Assembly: GCA_938082375.1 (NCBI GenBank)
Contig: CALKCJ010000018.1
Coordinates: forward strand, 62,001 to 126,000
Length of the DNA: 64,000 bases
Direction: 5' to 3'
Origin: an uncultured Thermomicrobiaceae bacterium
GTDB lineage: Bacteria > Chloroflexota > Chloroflexia > Thermomicrobiales > Thermomicrobiaceae
In this document: positions 41,945-50,211 of the stretch, piece after piece
Numbering within the stretch: the first letter of the stretch is position 1
Layout: each line of letters begins with the position of its first letter
Position numbers and translations under genes: made by a program
The notes under the pieces: model-generated
The model's input: only the letters and a program-made list of their open reading frames with translations
Databases searched by the model: none
Told to the model about the DNA's origin: nothing

Positions 41945-43732
41945 ATGCCTGCTCGACGCCAGCTCCTCGCCGAGCCGGCCGCCCACCCGGCGAGCCCAGT
42001 CGCCCACCCTGGCCTACTCGCAGCCGGGCTCTGTCTCTGGGCGACGCTTGCCGCTGCCTGGATCGCGACGGCCATCTTCGAGCGGTTGCCGCACGTCGAG
42101 GACGAGGTGGCCTTCCTCTTCCAGGCGCGCACCTATGCGACTGGCACGCTCGTGGTGCCGGCTCCGGCCGTGCCGGAGTTCTTCTCCATCCCGTTCGTGA
42201 TCGTGCGCGACGGCGAGTGGTTCGGCAAGTACCCGCCGGGCTACCCGCTGGTCCTGGCGCTCGGCGTGCTGGCCGGCCAGCCCTGGCTCGTCAACCCGCT
42301 CGCCGCCGGGCTGGCGGTGGCGCTGGTCTACCGGCTCGGCCGCCGGGTCTACGACGCCGCGACCGGGCTGCTGGCGGCGCTGCTGCTGGCCACCTCGCCC
42401 TTCCTGCTGATCCAGGCCGGGAGCTTCCTCTCACACGTGGTCTGCCTCGTCTGGACGCTCCTCTTCCTCGCGGGGTTCGAGGCGGCGCGGCGGCGTGGCT
42501 CGACAGCCCGCGGACTCGCCGCCGGGGCGGCGCTGGGGATGCTACTGCTCAGTCGGCCGCTCACCGCGGTGGGAGTAGCTGTGCCGTTCGCGCTGTGGGC
42601 TGGCCTCGAAGCACTCAAGCGCCCCGCTCGCCTGCGGGTCTATGGCCCGATGGCGGCGGCGACGCTGGCCTTCGGCGGGCTGCTGCTCGGCTACAACTGG
42701 CTGACCACCGGGCACCCGCTGCTCTTCGCCTACCAGCTCTGGTGGCCGTTCGACCGGATCGGCTTCGGGGCTGGCATCGGCCCCGATGGCGATCACACCC
42801 TTTCGGAAGGCTGGCTCAACACCCGGCTTAACCTGAAGGAACTGGAGCTCTACCTTTTCGGCTGGCCGTTCCGACTGAGCCTCGTTCCAACGGTGCTGAC
42901 TGTGCTGGTTGCACTCGCCCGCGGCGTTCAGGCCATCGGGCGGATCAGTGCGGGCGAGGCGCTCATGTGGGATCTGGCGCTGGCCGGGCTAGCGCTCGGC
43001 CTGATCGCCGTACATCTGGCCTATTGGGCTGGCGGCCAGATGTACGGCCCTCGCTATTACTTCGAGGCCACCGGCGCGCTGGCGCTGCTGACTGCCCGCG
43101 GCCTGCGCCAGGCCGGCGGCTGGTTTCACTGCGCAGCTCGGCGTGCCGTCGGGAACGGCCGGTTCGGGCGCTTGCTGGGCGTGGGAGTTCCGGTTGCCCT
43201 CCTCGCGCTCCTGATCGGCTACGGGCTCTTCTGGACCGCGCCGCGCTGGTTCGCCGGCTACCGGGGCTGGTATGGGGTCACCGCCGACGGCCTGCGCGCT
43301 GTCGAAGCCGCCCGGCTGGACAACGCGCTCGTCTTCGTCAGCGCCGAGCGCTGGACCGACTATGCCCCGTTCTTCGCCCAAAACTCGCCGCTGCTCGACG
43401 GCCGCGTTGTCTACGCGCTCGACTTGGGACCCTCCTGGAATCGACTGCTGGCCGAACAGTACCCCGGGCGCGCCTGCTACGAGTGGCGCGACGGCACGCT
43501 GGTGCCTTTGCGGACGCTGGCCGGCACTGGTTCGAGGCCAACTGCATGCGCGGGGAGCGGTTCAAGAGGAGCCGATTTGTGCGCAGGTACGCGTACCAGG
43601 CTTATTCCGCCTGGCGCACCGACTGTGCCAGCGCGCGCAGGTCGGTCGAGGGATCGGCCAGCACCGCTGGGTCAACCCGCGCCCGCGCCTCGACCAGCCG
43701 TCGCCCGGGGCGCAGCTCCCGCGGCCGGTTGA
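41945..43732 (+). CDS. Membrane glycosyltransferase (GT-C fold, PMT/ArnT-like)
   Basis: About 595 residues. TM1 is followed by the first external loop with acidic residues in RLPHVEDEVAFLFQARTY, as in GT39/GT83 enzymes that use lipid-linked sugars. FGKYPPGYPLVLALGVLAG and a further ten or so helices follow to about 440. A soluble C-terminal part (GLRAVEAARLDNALVFVSAERWTDYAPFFAQNSPLLDGRVVYALDLG) is also seen in this type. After about residue 525 (LVPLRTLAGTGS) the chain turns into Arg/Pro/Ala-rich sequence that overlaps the next gene antisense by 131 bases, so the true end may lie near 43540. ATG 41945 or GTG 41942 starts. The acceptor is unknown. Confidence 0.8.
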   Translation: MPARRQLLAEPAAHPASPVAHPGLLAAGLCLWATLAAAWIATAIFERLPHVEDEVAFLFQARTYATGTLVVPAPAVPEFFSIPFVIVRDGEWFGKYPPGYPLVLALGVLAGQPWLVNPLAAGLAVALVYRLGRRVYDAATGLLAALLLATSPFLLIQAGSFLSHVVCLVWTLLFLAGFEAARRRGSTARGLAAGAALGMLLLSRPLTAVGVAVPFALWAGLEALKRPARLRVYGPMAAATLAFGGLLLGYNWLTTGHPLLFAYQLWWPFDRIGFGAGIGPDGDHTLSEGWLNTRLNLKELELYLFGWPFRLSLVPTVLTVLVALARGVQAIGRISAGEALMWDLALAGLALGLIAVHLAYWAGGQMYGPRYYFEATGALALLTARGLRQAGGWFHCAARRAVGNGRFGRLLGVGVPVALLALLIGYGLFWTAPRWFAGYRGWYGVTADGLRAVEAARLDNALVFVSAERWTDYAPFFAQNSPLLDGRVVYALDLGPSWNRLLAEQYPGRACYEWRDGTLVPLRTLAGTGSRPTACAGSGSRGADLCAGTRTRLIPPGAPTVPARAGRSRDRPAPLGQPAPAPRPAVARGAAPAAG

Positions 43733-44843
43733 CGGTCACCACAGCCTCCACCACTCCCTGCCGCAGGTAGAAGGCGGTGACCGACGGCGCTGCCGAATCG
43801 CCGCGCAGGACGACCTGGTCCCACGGCCCGGGGTAGCCAGCGTACTGGAGGTTGAGGTCGTACTGGTCCGACCAGAAGTAGGGCACCGGGGTGTAGGGCC
43901 GGGGATCGCCAGCGATGGCCCGCGCTGCCGCTGCGCCCTGCTGCGCGGCGTTGTCGAAGTGCTCCACCCGCAGCCGCCGGCCGATTCCCGGATGCCACCA
44001 GTTGGCGACGTCGCCAGCGGCGTAGACGCCGGGGATGTCGGTCGCGCAGTGCTCGTCGACCAGGATACCGTTCTCGAGCGGGAGCCCGCTGCTCTGGAAC
44101 AGCGCCACAGCCGGCCGCACGCCCACTCCGACCACTACCAGGTCACAGGCGATCCGCTCGCCGCGCTCCAACACGGCCTCCTCGGCCCGTCGGTGCCCCC
44201 GCAGCTCCGCCACCTTCTGCCCCAGGCGCAGTTCTACCCCATGTCGTCGATGTACCTCGGCCAGGATCGCCCCCACCTCCTCCCCCAGCGGCCCGGCCAG
44301 CGGCACCGGCAGCGGGTCGACCACGGTCACTTGCTTGCCCAGCGTGCGGGCACTGGCGGCTACCTCGGCGCCAATGAACCCACAGCCGACCACCAGCACG
44401 CGCTCGGCCCGCGAGAGATCCTCTCGCAGCGCCTGCGCGTCGGCCAGCGAGCGCAGGTAGCGGACGCCGGGCAGGTTGAATCCCGGCAGGCGCAGCCGCA
44501 CCGGTTCGGCACCGGTGGTGATCAGGAGCGTGTCGAACGGCAGCCGCTCGCCCGGCTCGAGCAGGAGCTCGCGGCGATCGAAGTCGACGGCGCTGGCCCG
44601 CTGCCCCAGCCGCAGCTCGATCCCTAACTCCTGGTAGTACGCGGCTGGCTTGAAGAGGATCTCCTCGACGGTCTTCTGCCCCTGGAGGTACGCCTTGGAG
44701 AGCGTCGTGCGGTCGTAGGGGACGACCGGCTCGGCGCTGACCAGCGTCACCGGGCCATCGAAGCCGGCGGCCCGCAGCGCCTCAGCGGCGCCGTAGGCCG
44801 CAACTCCGCCTCCGAGGATGACGCAGGAGCGCCGGCCGGCCAT
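43602..44843 (-). CDS. FAD/NAD(P)H-dependent ferredoxin reductase-like oxidoreductase
   Basis: 413-residue flavoprotein of the pyridine-nucleotide disulfide oxidoreductase fold. FAD fold: CVILGGGVAAYGAAEALRAAG; second FAD block: DIPGVYAAGDVANWW. NAD(P) fold: RVLVVGCGFIGAEVAASARTLG. The C-terminal 80 residues (YFWSDQYDLNLQYAGYPG) match the reductase_C domain of rubredoxin/ferredoxin reductases of Rieske oxygenase systems. No redox Cys pair is present, fitting a one-electron-carrier reductase. It starts 3 bases after the stop of the Rieske ferredoxin gene, its probable electron acceptor. Confidence 0.92.
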   Translation of the reverse strand: MAGRRSCVILGGGVAAYGAAEALRAAGFDGPVTLVSAEPVVPYDRTTLSKAYLQGQKTVEEILFKPAAYYQELGIELRLGQRASAVDFDRRELLLEPGERLPFDTLLITTGAEPVRLRLPGFNLPGVRYLRSLADAQALREDLSRAERVLVVGCGFIGAEVAASARTLGKQVTVVDPLPVPLAGPLGEEVGAILAEVHRRHGVELRLGQKVAELRGHRRAEEAVLERGERIACDLVVVGVGVRPAVALFQSSGLPLENGILVDEHCATDIPGVYAAGDVANWWHPGIGRRLRVEHFDNAAQQGAAAARAIAGDPRPYTPVPYFWSDQYDLNLQYAGYPGPWDQVVLRGDSAAPSVTAFYLRQGVVEAVVTVNRPRELRPGRRLVEARARVDPAVLADPSTDLRALAQSVRQAE

Positions 44844-44846
44844 CGC

Positions 44847-45179
44847 TCAGCCCTGCCGCGGCTCGCGCGAGACGTAGACCACGCCGTCCACGATCTGGAT
44901 GTCGTAGACCGGCAGCGGCTCGGTGGCCGGAAGCGAGGTGACTTTGCCCGTCTTTAGGTCGAAGCCGGAGCCGTGCAGTGGGCAATAGATGACGTGGTCT
45001 TCGAGCTCGCCCTCGGCCAGCTCCGCGTACTCGTGCGTGCAGATCCCGCTGAGAGCGTAAATTTCTCCCTCAAGCTTCACCAGGATACGCTCATCGTCGT
45101 CGACCCTGAAGGGGACTATTCCGCCCTCCGGGATCTCGTCATAGCGCTTAACGGCGACGTAGCCTTTTGGAGCCGTCAT
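44847..45179 (-). CDS. Rieske [2Fe-2S] ferredoxin
   Basis: 110-residue soluble electron carrier. The cluster ligands are in ICTHEYAELAEGELEDHVIYCPLHGSGFD, giving Cys-x-His and Cys-x2-His, the Rieske pattern. Lack of a Cys in the loop after CTH and CPLHG (no disulfide) marks the ferredoxin type rather than the bc1 type. It is located upstream of the FAD reductase on the same strand. No Rieske oxygenase alpha subunit is in the window, so the final electron acceptor is unknown. Confidence 0.94.
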   Translation of the reverse strand: MTAPKGYVAVKRYDEIPEGGIVPFRVDDDERILVKLEGEIYALSGICTHEYAELAEGELEDHVIYCPLHGSGFDLKTGKVTSLPATEPLPVYDIQIVDGVVYVSREPRQG

Positions 45180-45269
45180 CCGATCCTCCCGGTACGCAAG
45201 GGAAGCAAGGCGTACCCTCCTCTGCTAACGCTCGACGGCTGAGATCGCTCGAGGTGCTGGGGTGGCCGG

Positions 45270-45497
45270 CTACGACGACTCGCCCGCGGCTTTGACCGGC
45301 ACGGCGATGGCGCCCTGGAACCCGATCCGCTTGTGCGTGCCATCGCAGAACGGCTTGGTCTGCGACCCGCCGCAGCGGCAGAGCCAGATCTCGTCCCCCT
45401 CGTAGGGGATCTGGTTGCCGTGGTGGTCAACCAGCTTGACCGGACCCTTCACGTGGTATGGGCCATTCCGCGTCACTGTGATCTGGACTTCAGCCAT
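45270..45497 (-). CDS. CDGSH iron-sulfur domain protein
   Basis: 75-residue protein. The cluster motif WLCRCGGSQTKPFCDGTHKRIGF (C-x-C-x2-S-x3-P-x-C-D-G-x2-H) is complete for a [2Fe-2S] CDGSH site with three Cys and one His ligand. ITVTRNGPYHVKGPVKLVD is the N-terminal half seen in bacterial homologues. ATG 45497 gives a usual length; the track ORF start is further upstream. It probably transfers electrons or clusters; it lies directly before the Rieske/reductase genes on the same strand (90-base gap). Confidence 0.92.
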   Translation of the reverse strand: MAEVQITVTRNGPYHVKGPVKLVDHHGNQIPYEGDEIWLCRCGGSQTKPFCDGTHKRIGFQGAIAVPVKAAGESS

Positions 45498-45689
45498 CGG
45501 CCACCTCCCGTCGACGAAACGCCATACTATCGTATCGCTACTATAGCGCCTGGTCGCGCGGGGCGACCAGGCCATCGCTCCTCGATCTTAGACGCGCGAG
45601 TAGTCCACTTCTTCCGCTTGACCATATCGGCGCGCGCGGTCACACTTGGCGCACCAGGCGAGCGATGACGAGGCCGGAGAGGCAGAGCA

Positions 45690-45902
45690 ATGAGAGACGA
45701 GACCTATAACGCGGAGCACAGCTTTTGGCGCGAGGCGCTGGATGCTCTGGCGATTTCGCTCCACGGGCTGGAGCGTGCCCGCGAACTGGACACAGAGATC
45801 GCGCGGATGGCGGAGGCGCTCGAGCGCCTGAGCGAGGAGCGGCTGGATCTGTGGGAAGCTACCCCAGATCTGCGCGGGGTGCCTGGAGAGGGGCGTGTGT
45901 GA
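45690..45902 (+). CDS. Small helical protein, 70 aa
   Basis: I do not recognise it. The product is hydrophilic and mostly helical (ALDALAISLHGLERARELDTEIARMAEALERLSEERLDLW), likely a coiled coil. An ATG start follows GGCAGAGCA. Its stop overlaps the amidase start as GTGA, so it is probably translationally coupled to the amidase. A regulatory or stabilising role for the amidase is possible but unsupported. Confidence 0.55.
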   Translation: MRDETYNAEHSFWREALDALAISLHGLERARELDTEIARMAEALERLSEERLDLWEATPDLRGVPGEGRV

Positions 45903-47209
45903 GCGAGCAACCTCACTTCTCCGTTTGCGGGCTGGTGAGCCAGATCAAGGAGCGGCGACTGCGCACCTCGGAAATCGTCGCTACCTGTCTGGAGCGGATC
46001 GAGCGGCTGGAGCCGAGGCTGCAGGCCTGGGCGTTCCTCGACGCGGATGCGAGCCGGCGCGAGGCCGAGCGGCTCGACCGGTTGGCTGACGAGGGCACCC
46101 TACTCCCCCTACACGGTGTGCCGATGGGAGTGAAGGATATCGTCGACGTAGCTGGGATGCCGACGGTCGCCGGCTTCGCGCCGTTTCGGAGCCGTATCGC
46201 CCGGGAGGACGCGCCGATCGTCGCCCGACTGCGGGCACTCGGAGCGGTGATCCTCGGTAAGACCCATACCACCCAGTTCGCCTTCGCCGACCCGGCGCCG
46301 ACTGCAAACCCGTGGAACCCTGAGCGGACGCCGGGTGGCTCTAGCTCTGGCTCAGGTGCGGCGGTCGCCGCGCGCATGGTACCTCTGGCGATCGGCACCC
46401 AGACTGCCGGTTCGGTGCTCCGGCCGGCGGCCTACTGCGGCGTGGTCGGCTTCAAGCCCAGCTACGGCTGGTTCACGACCGGTGGCGTCATCCCGCTCGC
46501 CTGGTCGCTCGATCACTTGGGGCTGATCGCCTGTACTGCTCGGGACGCGGCCCTAACCTACGTCGCGCTTCTCGAGCAGCGTGCCGATTTCTCCTTCAAG
46601 CCCCAGCCACCTCGCCTGCTGCTCCTCACTGATTTCCTCGACCGCTCCGAGCCGGCCGTGCTCACCCACCTGCAGGAAGTGGTACAGGCTCTCCGCGATG
46701 CCGGTGCCACGGTCGAGGAGCGGCGGCTCCCGGTCGACCTCGACCTGCTGCTCGCCGTGCACCACGTGCTGATGACGACCGAGGCGGCTGCCGTCCACCG
46801 CGAGAACCTGGCCCGCTACCGCGAGCACTACGGCCCGCGCCTGCGCGCGGCGGCTGAGACTGGCCTGCTCGTCCCGGCGGCGCTGGAGCTGCACGCTCGC
46901 CGGCTGCGCGCGCGGCTGGCCCGCGTGATCGACGAGCTACTCGGTCAGGCTGATGCTGCCCTTTTGCCCACGGTGCCCGCGCCAGCGCCGGGGCGCGAGA
47001 CCACCGGCGACCGCTCCTTCCAGGCCGTCTGGACACTCTGTGGCACGCCGAGCATCAGTCTTCCCAGCGGGCTGAGCCCAGACGGCCTGCCGCTGGCGAT
47101 TCAGCTCGTCGCGCGTCAGGGGCACGATCGGGGCCTGCTCCAGGTGGCAGCCTGGAGCGAGCGGGTACTGCCGCGGCTGCCGGAGCCGCCGGTCGCCGCC
47201 GCTTCGTAA
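45899..47209 (+). CDS. Amidase-signature family enzyme
   Basis: 436 residues. The Ser-cisSer-Lys triad is visible: Lys in PMGVKDIVDVAG, the first Ser in PGGSSSGSGAAVAARMV and the nucleophile Ser in GTQTAGSVLRPAAYCGVVGFKPSYG. The usual GTDTGGS block reads GTQTAGS here, a variation seen in amidases other than GatA. The hydrolysed amide is unknown; the context (no gatB/gatC) speaks against glutamyl-tRNA amidotransferase. GTG 45899 overlaps the previous stop and gives the normal N-terminus; the track start at 45725 overlaps the small gene. Confidence 0.88.
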   Translation: MSEQPHFSVCGLVSQIKERRLRTSEIVATCLERIERLEPRLQAWAFLDADASRREAERLDRLADEGTLLPLHGVPMGVKDIVDVAGMPTVAGFAPFRSRIAREDAPIVARLRALGAVILGKTHTTQFAFADPAPTANPWNPERTPGGSSSGSGAAVAARMVPLAIGTQTAGSVLRPAAYCGVVGFKPSYGWFTTGGVIPLAWSLDHLGLIACTARDAALTYVALLEQRADFSFKPQPPRLLLLTDFLDRSEPAVLTHLQEVVQALRDAGATVEERRLPVDLDLLLAVHHVLMTTEAAAVHRENLARYREHYGPRLRAAAETGLLVPAALELHARRLRARLARVIDELLGQADAALLPTVPAPAPGRETTGDRSFQAVWTLCGTPSISLPSGLSPDGLPLAIQLVARQGHDRGLLQVAAWSERVLPRLPEPPVAAAS

Positions 47210-47277
47210 GCGGGGACAGAGTGCCACGAGCTGGTCACCCGCCGATCAAAGGTGGCGCCGGCTGAAGGGAGCCAGGC

Positions 47278-47793
47278 ATGGGCATCTTGACCCGTCCAGA
47301 GATCATGCGGCTGATCGAGGCTGGTGAGATCGGGGTCGAGCCCTTCGATCCACGTCAGGTGGGCCCAGCCTCGATCGACCTGCACCTGGGCCGAGAGTTC
47401 CGGGTCTTTCGGCCAGCACGCGAGATCTTCCACGTCACCGATGAGGCCGACCATCGGCTGGTCACCGAGCTGGTGGAGGTGGAGGACTACTTCCTCCTGC
47501 TCCCCGGCCAGGCGGTGCTCGGCATCACCGAGGAGCGAATCACGCTGCCCGACTACCTCTGTGGCTGGATCCAGGGACGTAGCCGTTTCGCGCGGGTCGG
47601 CCTGATGGTGCACGTGACCGCCAACTTTATGCAGCCAGGAATCGTCCGCACTCGCCAGGTGCTGGAGATGAACAACGCCGGGCCGATCCCGCTCGCGATC
47701 CACCCGGGGACGGCTATTTGCCAGATCATCCTGGAGGAGTGCACCGGCCGCGCACGCTACGAGGGCCGCTTTCAGGGCCAGGAGCATCCGTGA
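47278..47793 (+). CDS. dcd: dCTP deaminase
   Basis: 171-residue cytosolic trimeric enzyme that converts dCTP to dUTP. Family blocks are QVGPASIDLHLGREFRVF, the catalytic/nucleotide loop GWIQGRSRFARVGLMVHVTANFMQPG, and IPLAIHPGTAICQIILEEC. The Glu of bacterial/archaeal dCTP deaminases appears in NNAGPIPLAIHP-proximal TRQVLEMNNAG. RBS GAAGGGAG precedes the ATG. It stands between the amidase and a convergent sugar-kinase gene. No dut gene in the window. Confidence 0.92.
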   Translation: MGILTRPEIMRLIEAGEIGVEPFDPRQVGPASIDLHLGREFRVFRPAREIFHVTDEADHRLVTELVEVEDYFLLLPGQAVLGITEERITLPDYLCGWIQGRSRFARVGLMVHVTANFMQPGIVRTRQVLEMNNAGPIPLAIHPGTAICQIILEECTGRARYEGRFQGQEHP

Positions 47794-47862
47794 GGGCGTG
47801 CTCTGTCCGGTCAGTCCGAATCCTCGCGCCCACCAGCAATGCTATGTCCTGCTGCCCAGCGC

Positions 47863-48825
47863 TCAACGGACGATCGTGCGAGGAATGCCTGCCACGACGG
47901 CCTCCAGCTCGGCGGGTGTGACCAGCGCCAAGTCTCCTTGCAGCGTCAGCTTCAGTGCTGCGAGCGCCACGCCGTACCGCAGGCCGCGGGCGATATCCTC
48001 TCCGTCGAGATAGCCATGCAGGAATCCGGCGGCGAAAGCGTCCCCAGCGCCAACCCGATCCACCAGCGTCGCCGGTACGGAAGGGGCCTGGACTCGGTAC
48101 CCGTCCGCCATCTGAGCCAGGGCGCCTCCGTCGCCGAGTGTCAGCACCGTCACCAGGGCGTGGAAGCGCTCAACGAGGCCAGCGAGCACGTCCTCCGCGG
48201 CGCCGTCGAGACCCCAGATCGTCGCCGCGTCGCTACGCCCGCAGATCAGCACGGTGGCGGCGCGGCAGAAGGGTGCCAGCGCCTCAGCGGCCTCCGCGGG
48301 TGTCCAGAGCAGGCTGCGGTAGTTCACGTCGAAGCAGACCGGCACGCCGAGCTGCCTGGCCCGCTCGACCAGCCGCCGCGCGATCTCCCGGCAGGTCGGG
48401 CTCAGCGCCGGTGTGATCCCGGTGAGGTGGAGCAGGCGAGCCGCTTCCACGATCGAAGGATCGATCGAGTCCGGATCAGCCGTGGCGATGGCCGATCCGG
48501 CCCGATCATAGAGCACCTGGGTCGGACGGGGCGGAGCGCCAGTATCGAGGAAATAGACGCCGACGCGCCCGCGCTCGACCCACCGTACCGGTGAGATATC
48601 GACCCCGTGCCAACGCAACTCGCCAGCGATCCGCCGGCCAAGTGGGTTCTGTGGCAACACTGAGCACCACGCAGCACGCCGACCCAGGCGTGCCAGCGCG
48701 ACAGCAACGTTCGACTCGGCGCCGCCGATCCGAACCTCGAGACTGCCGGCCGTCTCCAGGCGCTCACCGAGCGGCACCGAGAGCCGGATCATCGTCTCGC
48801 CGAAGCTCAACACATCCCACTGCAC
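47863..48825 (-). CDS. PfkB-family sugar kinase (2-keto-3-deoxygluconate kinase-like)
   Basis: 320-residue cytosolic kinase. N-terminal DVLSFGETMIRLSVP and RIGGAESNVAVALARLG form the sugar site; the C-terminal PfkB signature VDRVGAGDAFAAGFLHGYLDG contains the catalytic Asp and anion hole. FDVNYRSLLW is typical of KDG kinases. The product would be KDPG from 2-keto-3-deoxygluconate, which would fit the sugar-acid dehydratase earlier in the window, though the genes are 45 kb apart. GTG 48825 has GAGGAG at proper spacing. The haloacid dehalogenase gene lies 14 bases upstream on the same strand. Confidence 0.88.
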   Translation of the reverse strand: MQWDVLSFGETMIRLSVPLGERLETAGSLEVRIGGAESNVAVALARLGRRAAWCSVLPQNPLGRRIAGELRWHGVDISPVRWVERGRVGVYFLDTGAPPRPTQVLYDRAGSAIATADPDSIDPSIVEAARLLHLTGITPALSPTCREIARRLVERARQLGVPVCFDVNYRSLLWTPAEAAEALAPFCRAATVLICGRSDAATIWGLDGAAEDVLAGLVERFHALVTVLTLGDGGALAQMADGYRVQAPSVPATLVDRVGAGDAFAAGFLHGYLDGEDIARGLRYGVALAALKLTLQGDLALVTPAELEAVVAGIPRTIVR

Positions 48826-48839
48826 ACGTCTCTCCTCGC

Positions 48840-49511
48840 TCAGTCGCCACTTTCGACCAGCTCGTCGAGCGACGAGGCTTCGAGCGCGGGCTGCCGGCCA
48901 AGCGCGTCGAGCGGCTGCCCGGAGCGGTTGACCCAACAAGCGCGGAACCCGAAGCGGACTGCCCCAGCGATGTCGAACCCGTTCGCGGAGCAGAAAAGGA
49001 TCCTCTCCGGTGGAACGACCAGCGCGGCCGGTGCCAGCGCGTAGACCGCGGGGTCGGGCTTGAAACGTCGGACAACGTCCGCGCTCAGCACCTCCTGGAA
49101 GTAGCCCACCAGGCCAGCGTGAGTGAGGCTGGTTTCGAGCATCGCCGGGCTCCCGTTCGAGAGCACCGCCAGGGGCCAGTGGCTCGCCAGGCGTTCCAGT
49201 ACCCGCGGCACGTCTGGAAACGGCGCCAGCTCGAGCCAGCCCTGGAGCAGAGTGTCTCGCTCCCCGGCGGTCGGGCGCAAGGCGAGCTCGGCGCAGGCGG
49301 CATCGAGCGCTTCGGCCGTGACCTGCCAGAAGTCGACGTAGTCCGCGAGGATCGTGCGGATGAACGCATGCTCGAGTTGTTTGGCCCGCCAGCGGTCGAG
49401 CAGCGGAGCGTCACCGGCGACCTCACGGCAGCGCTCGGCCAGCGCGCCGAGGTCGACCAGCGTGCCGTAGAGATCGAAGACGACGGCATCGAAGTCGAGC
49501 ACCTTCCGCAT
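48840..49511 (-). CDS. L-2-haloacid dehalogenase-type HAD hydrolase
   Basis: 223 residues. Nucleophile Asp in AVVFDLYGTLVDL, then a helical cap, LAVLSNGSPAMLE (motif II with the SNG block), RRFKPDPAVYALA (motif III Lys) and ILFCSANGFDIAGAVRFGFRACWVNR (motif IV with Asn/Asp), all in the form specific to type II haloacid dehalogenases (FDLYGTL, SNG, S-A-N-x-x-D). It hydrolyses 2-haloalkanoates by family, though many such proteins act on other substrates. ATG 49511. Next to a sugar-kinase gene; 14-base gap. Confidence 0.88.
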   Translation of the reverse strand: MRKVLDFDAVVFDLYGTLVDLGALAERCREVAGDAPLLDRWRAKQLEHAFIRTILADYVDFWQVTAEALDAACAELALRPTAGERDTLLQGWLELAPFPDVPRVLERLASHWPLAVLSNGSPAMLETSLTHAGLVGYFQEVLSADVVRRFKPDPAVYALAPAALVVPPERILFCSANGFDIAGAVRFGFRACWVNRSGQPLDALGRQPALEASSLDELVESGD

Positions 49512-49698
49512 CGTGTTGTCCTCTCTGGGAACGGCTGCATCCACGGGTACTACCCCCGCCCGTTGGCCGCAGGCTTCATCCTTCAACGCCAGTATCTCGG
49601 ATCGAGCGCCTGCGGCCAACCGCTTGGCGCTACTTTCGATGATGACCATTCCACTCTCGCTGCTTGGGGAGAGCTAGTTGTAGCGGCGTGAGGCCACG

Positions 49699-50030
49699 GT
49701 GGATACGATGATGCTGGCGGGGTTGATCATGTTGATCATTGCGAGAGGGGTGGTGGACGATGCTCCCCTCTTCGAGGAGCAGAAGGTGTTCGAGTGGTGG
49801 TCTGGGCTGTGCCCGAGAAACGGCAGAGCGTCACCGCTATCGGGAACCTGTGCATCGACACCTCCTCTGGTGACCAGTTTCGCCTGGGAGATACTGCGAG
49901 AGACCGTCTCGCGTCCACCCGAACGTGATCAAGCACGAGAACGTGCGCCGGTATCATCGATGTGACCGCCAACGTGCACGGGCGTGATCTCGGCTCGGTC
50001 GTGCGCGATGTGCGGGAGGAGCTCTGGTGA
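49699..50030 (+). pseudogene. Remnant of an RND-type efflux pump (CusA/CzcA-like permease)
   Basis: Pieces of an RND permease can be read in changing frames. Frame one: DTMMLAGLIMLIIARGVVDDA (like the TM4 block of these pumps) joined to PLFEEQKVFE. A shift then gives VVVWAVPEKRQSVTAIGNLCIDTSSGDQFRLGDTA, then NVIKHENVRRY, then IDVTANVHGRDLGSVVRDV. The order matches the porter domain of heavy-metal/general RND pumps, but several hundred residues between VVDDA and LFEEQ are missing and at least three frameshifts are present. It is clearly non-functional. Faint similarity may continue to about 50080. Confidence 0.65.
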
Positions 50031-50211
50031 GTCTCTGTTGATGTTTCAGCACTCAGCAGAAGCGCTGTGGGCTACGTCGGTCTGTGAGCAACCCTGCGCG
50101 GCAACCGCCGTTGTAGATATCGGAAGACGGTGCATGGGGGATGGCTGCCCGCTTGTCGTTGCGCGGTAACCACCAGCGAACCATGGGCCTTGGCTGCCAC
50201 AACGAGAGCTG

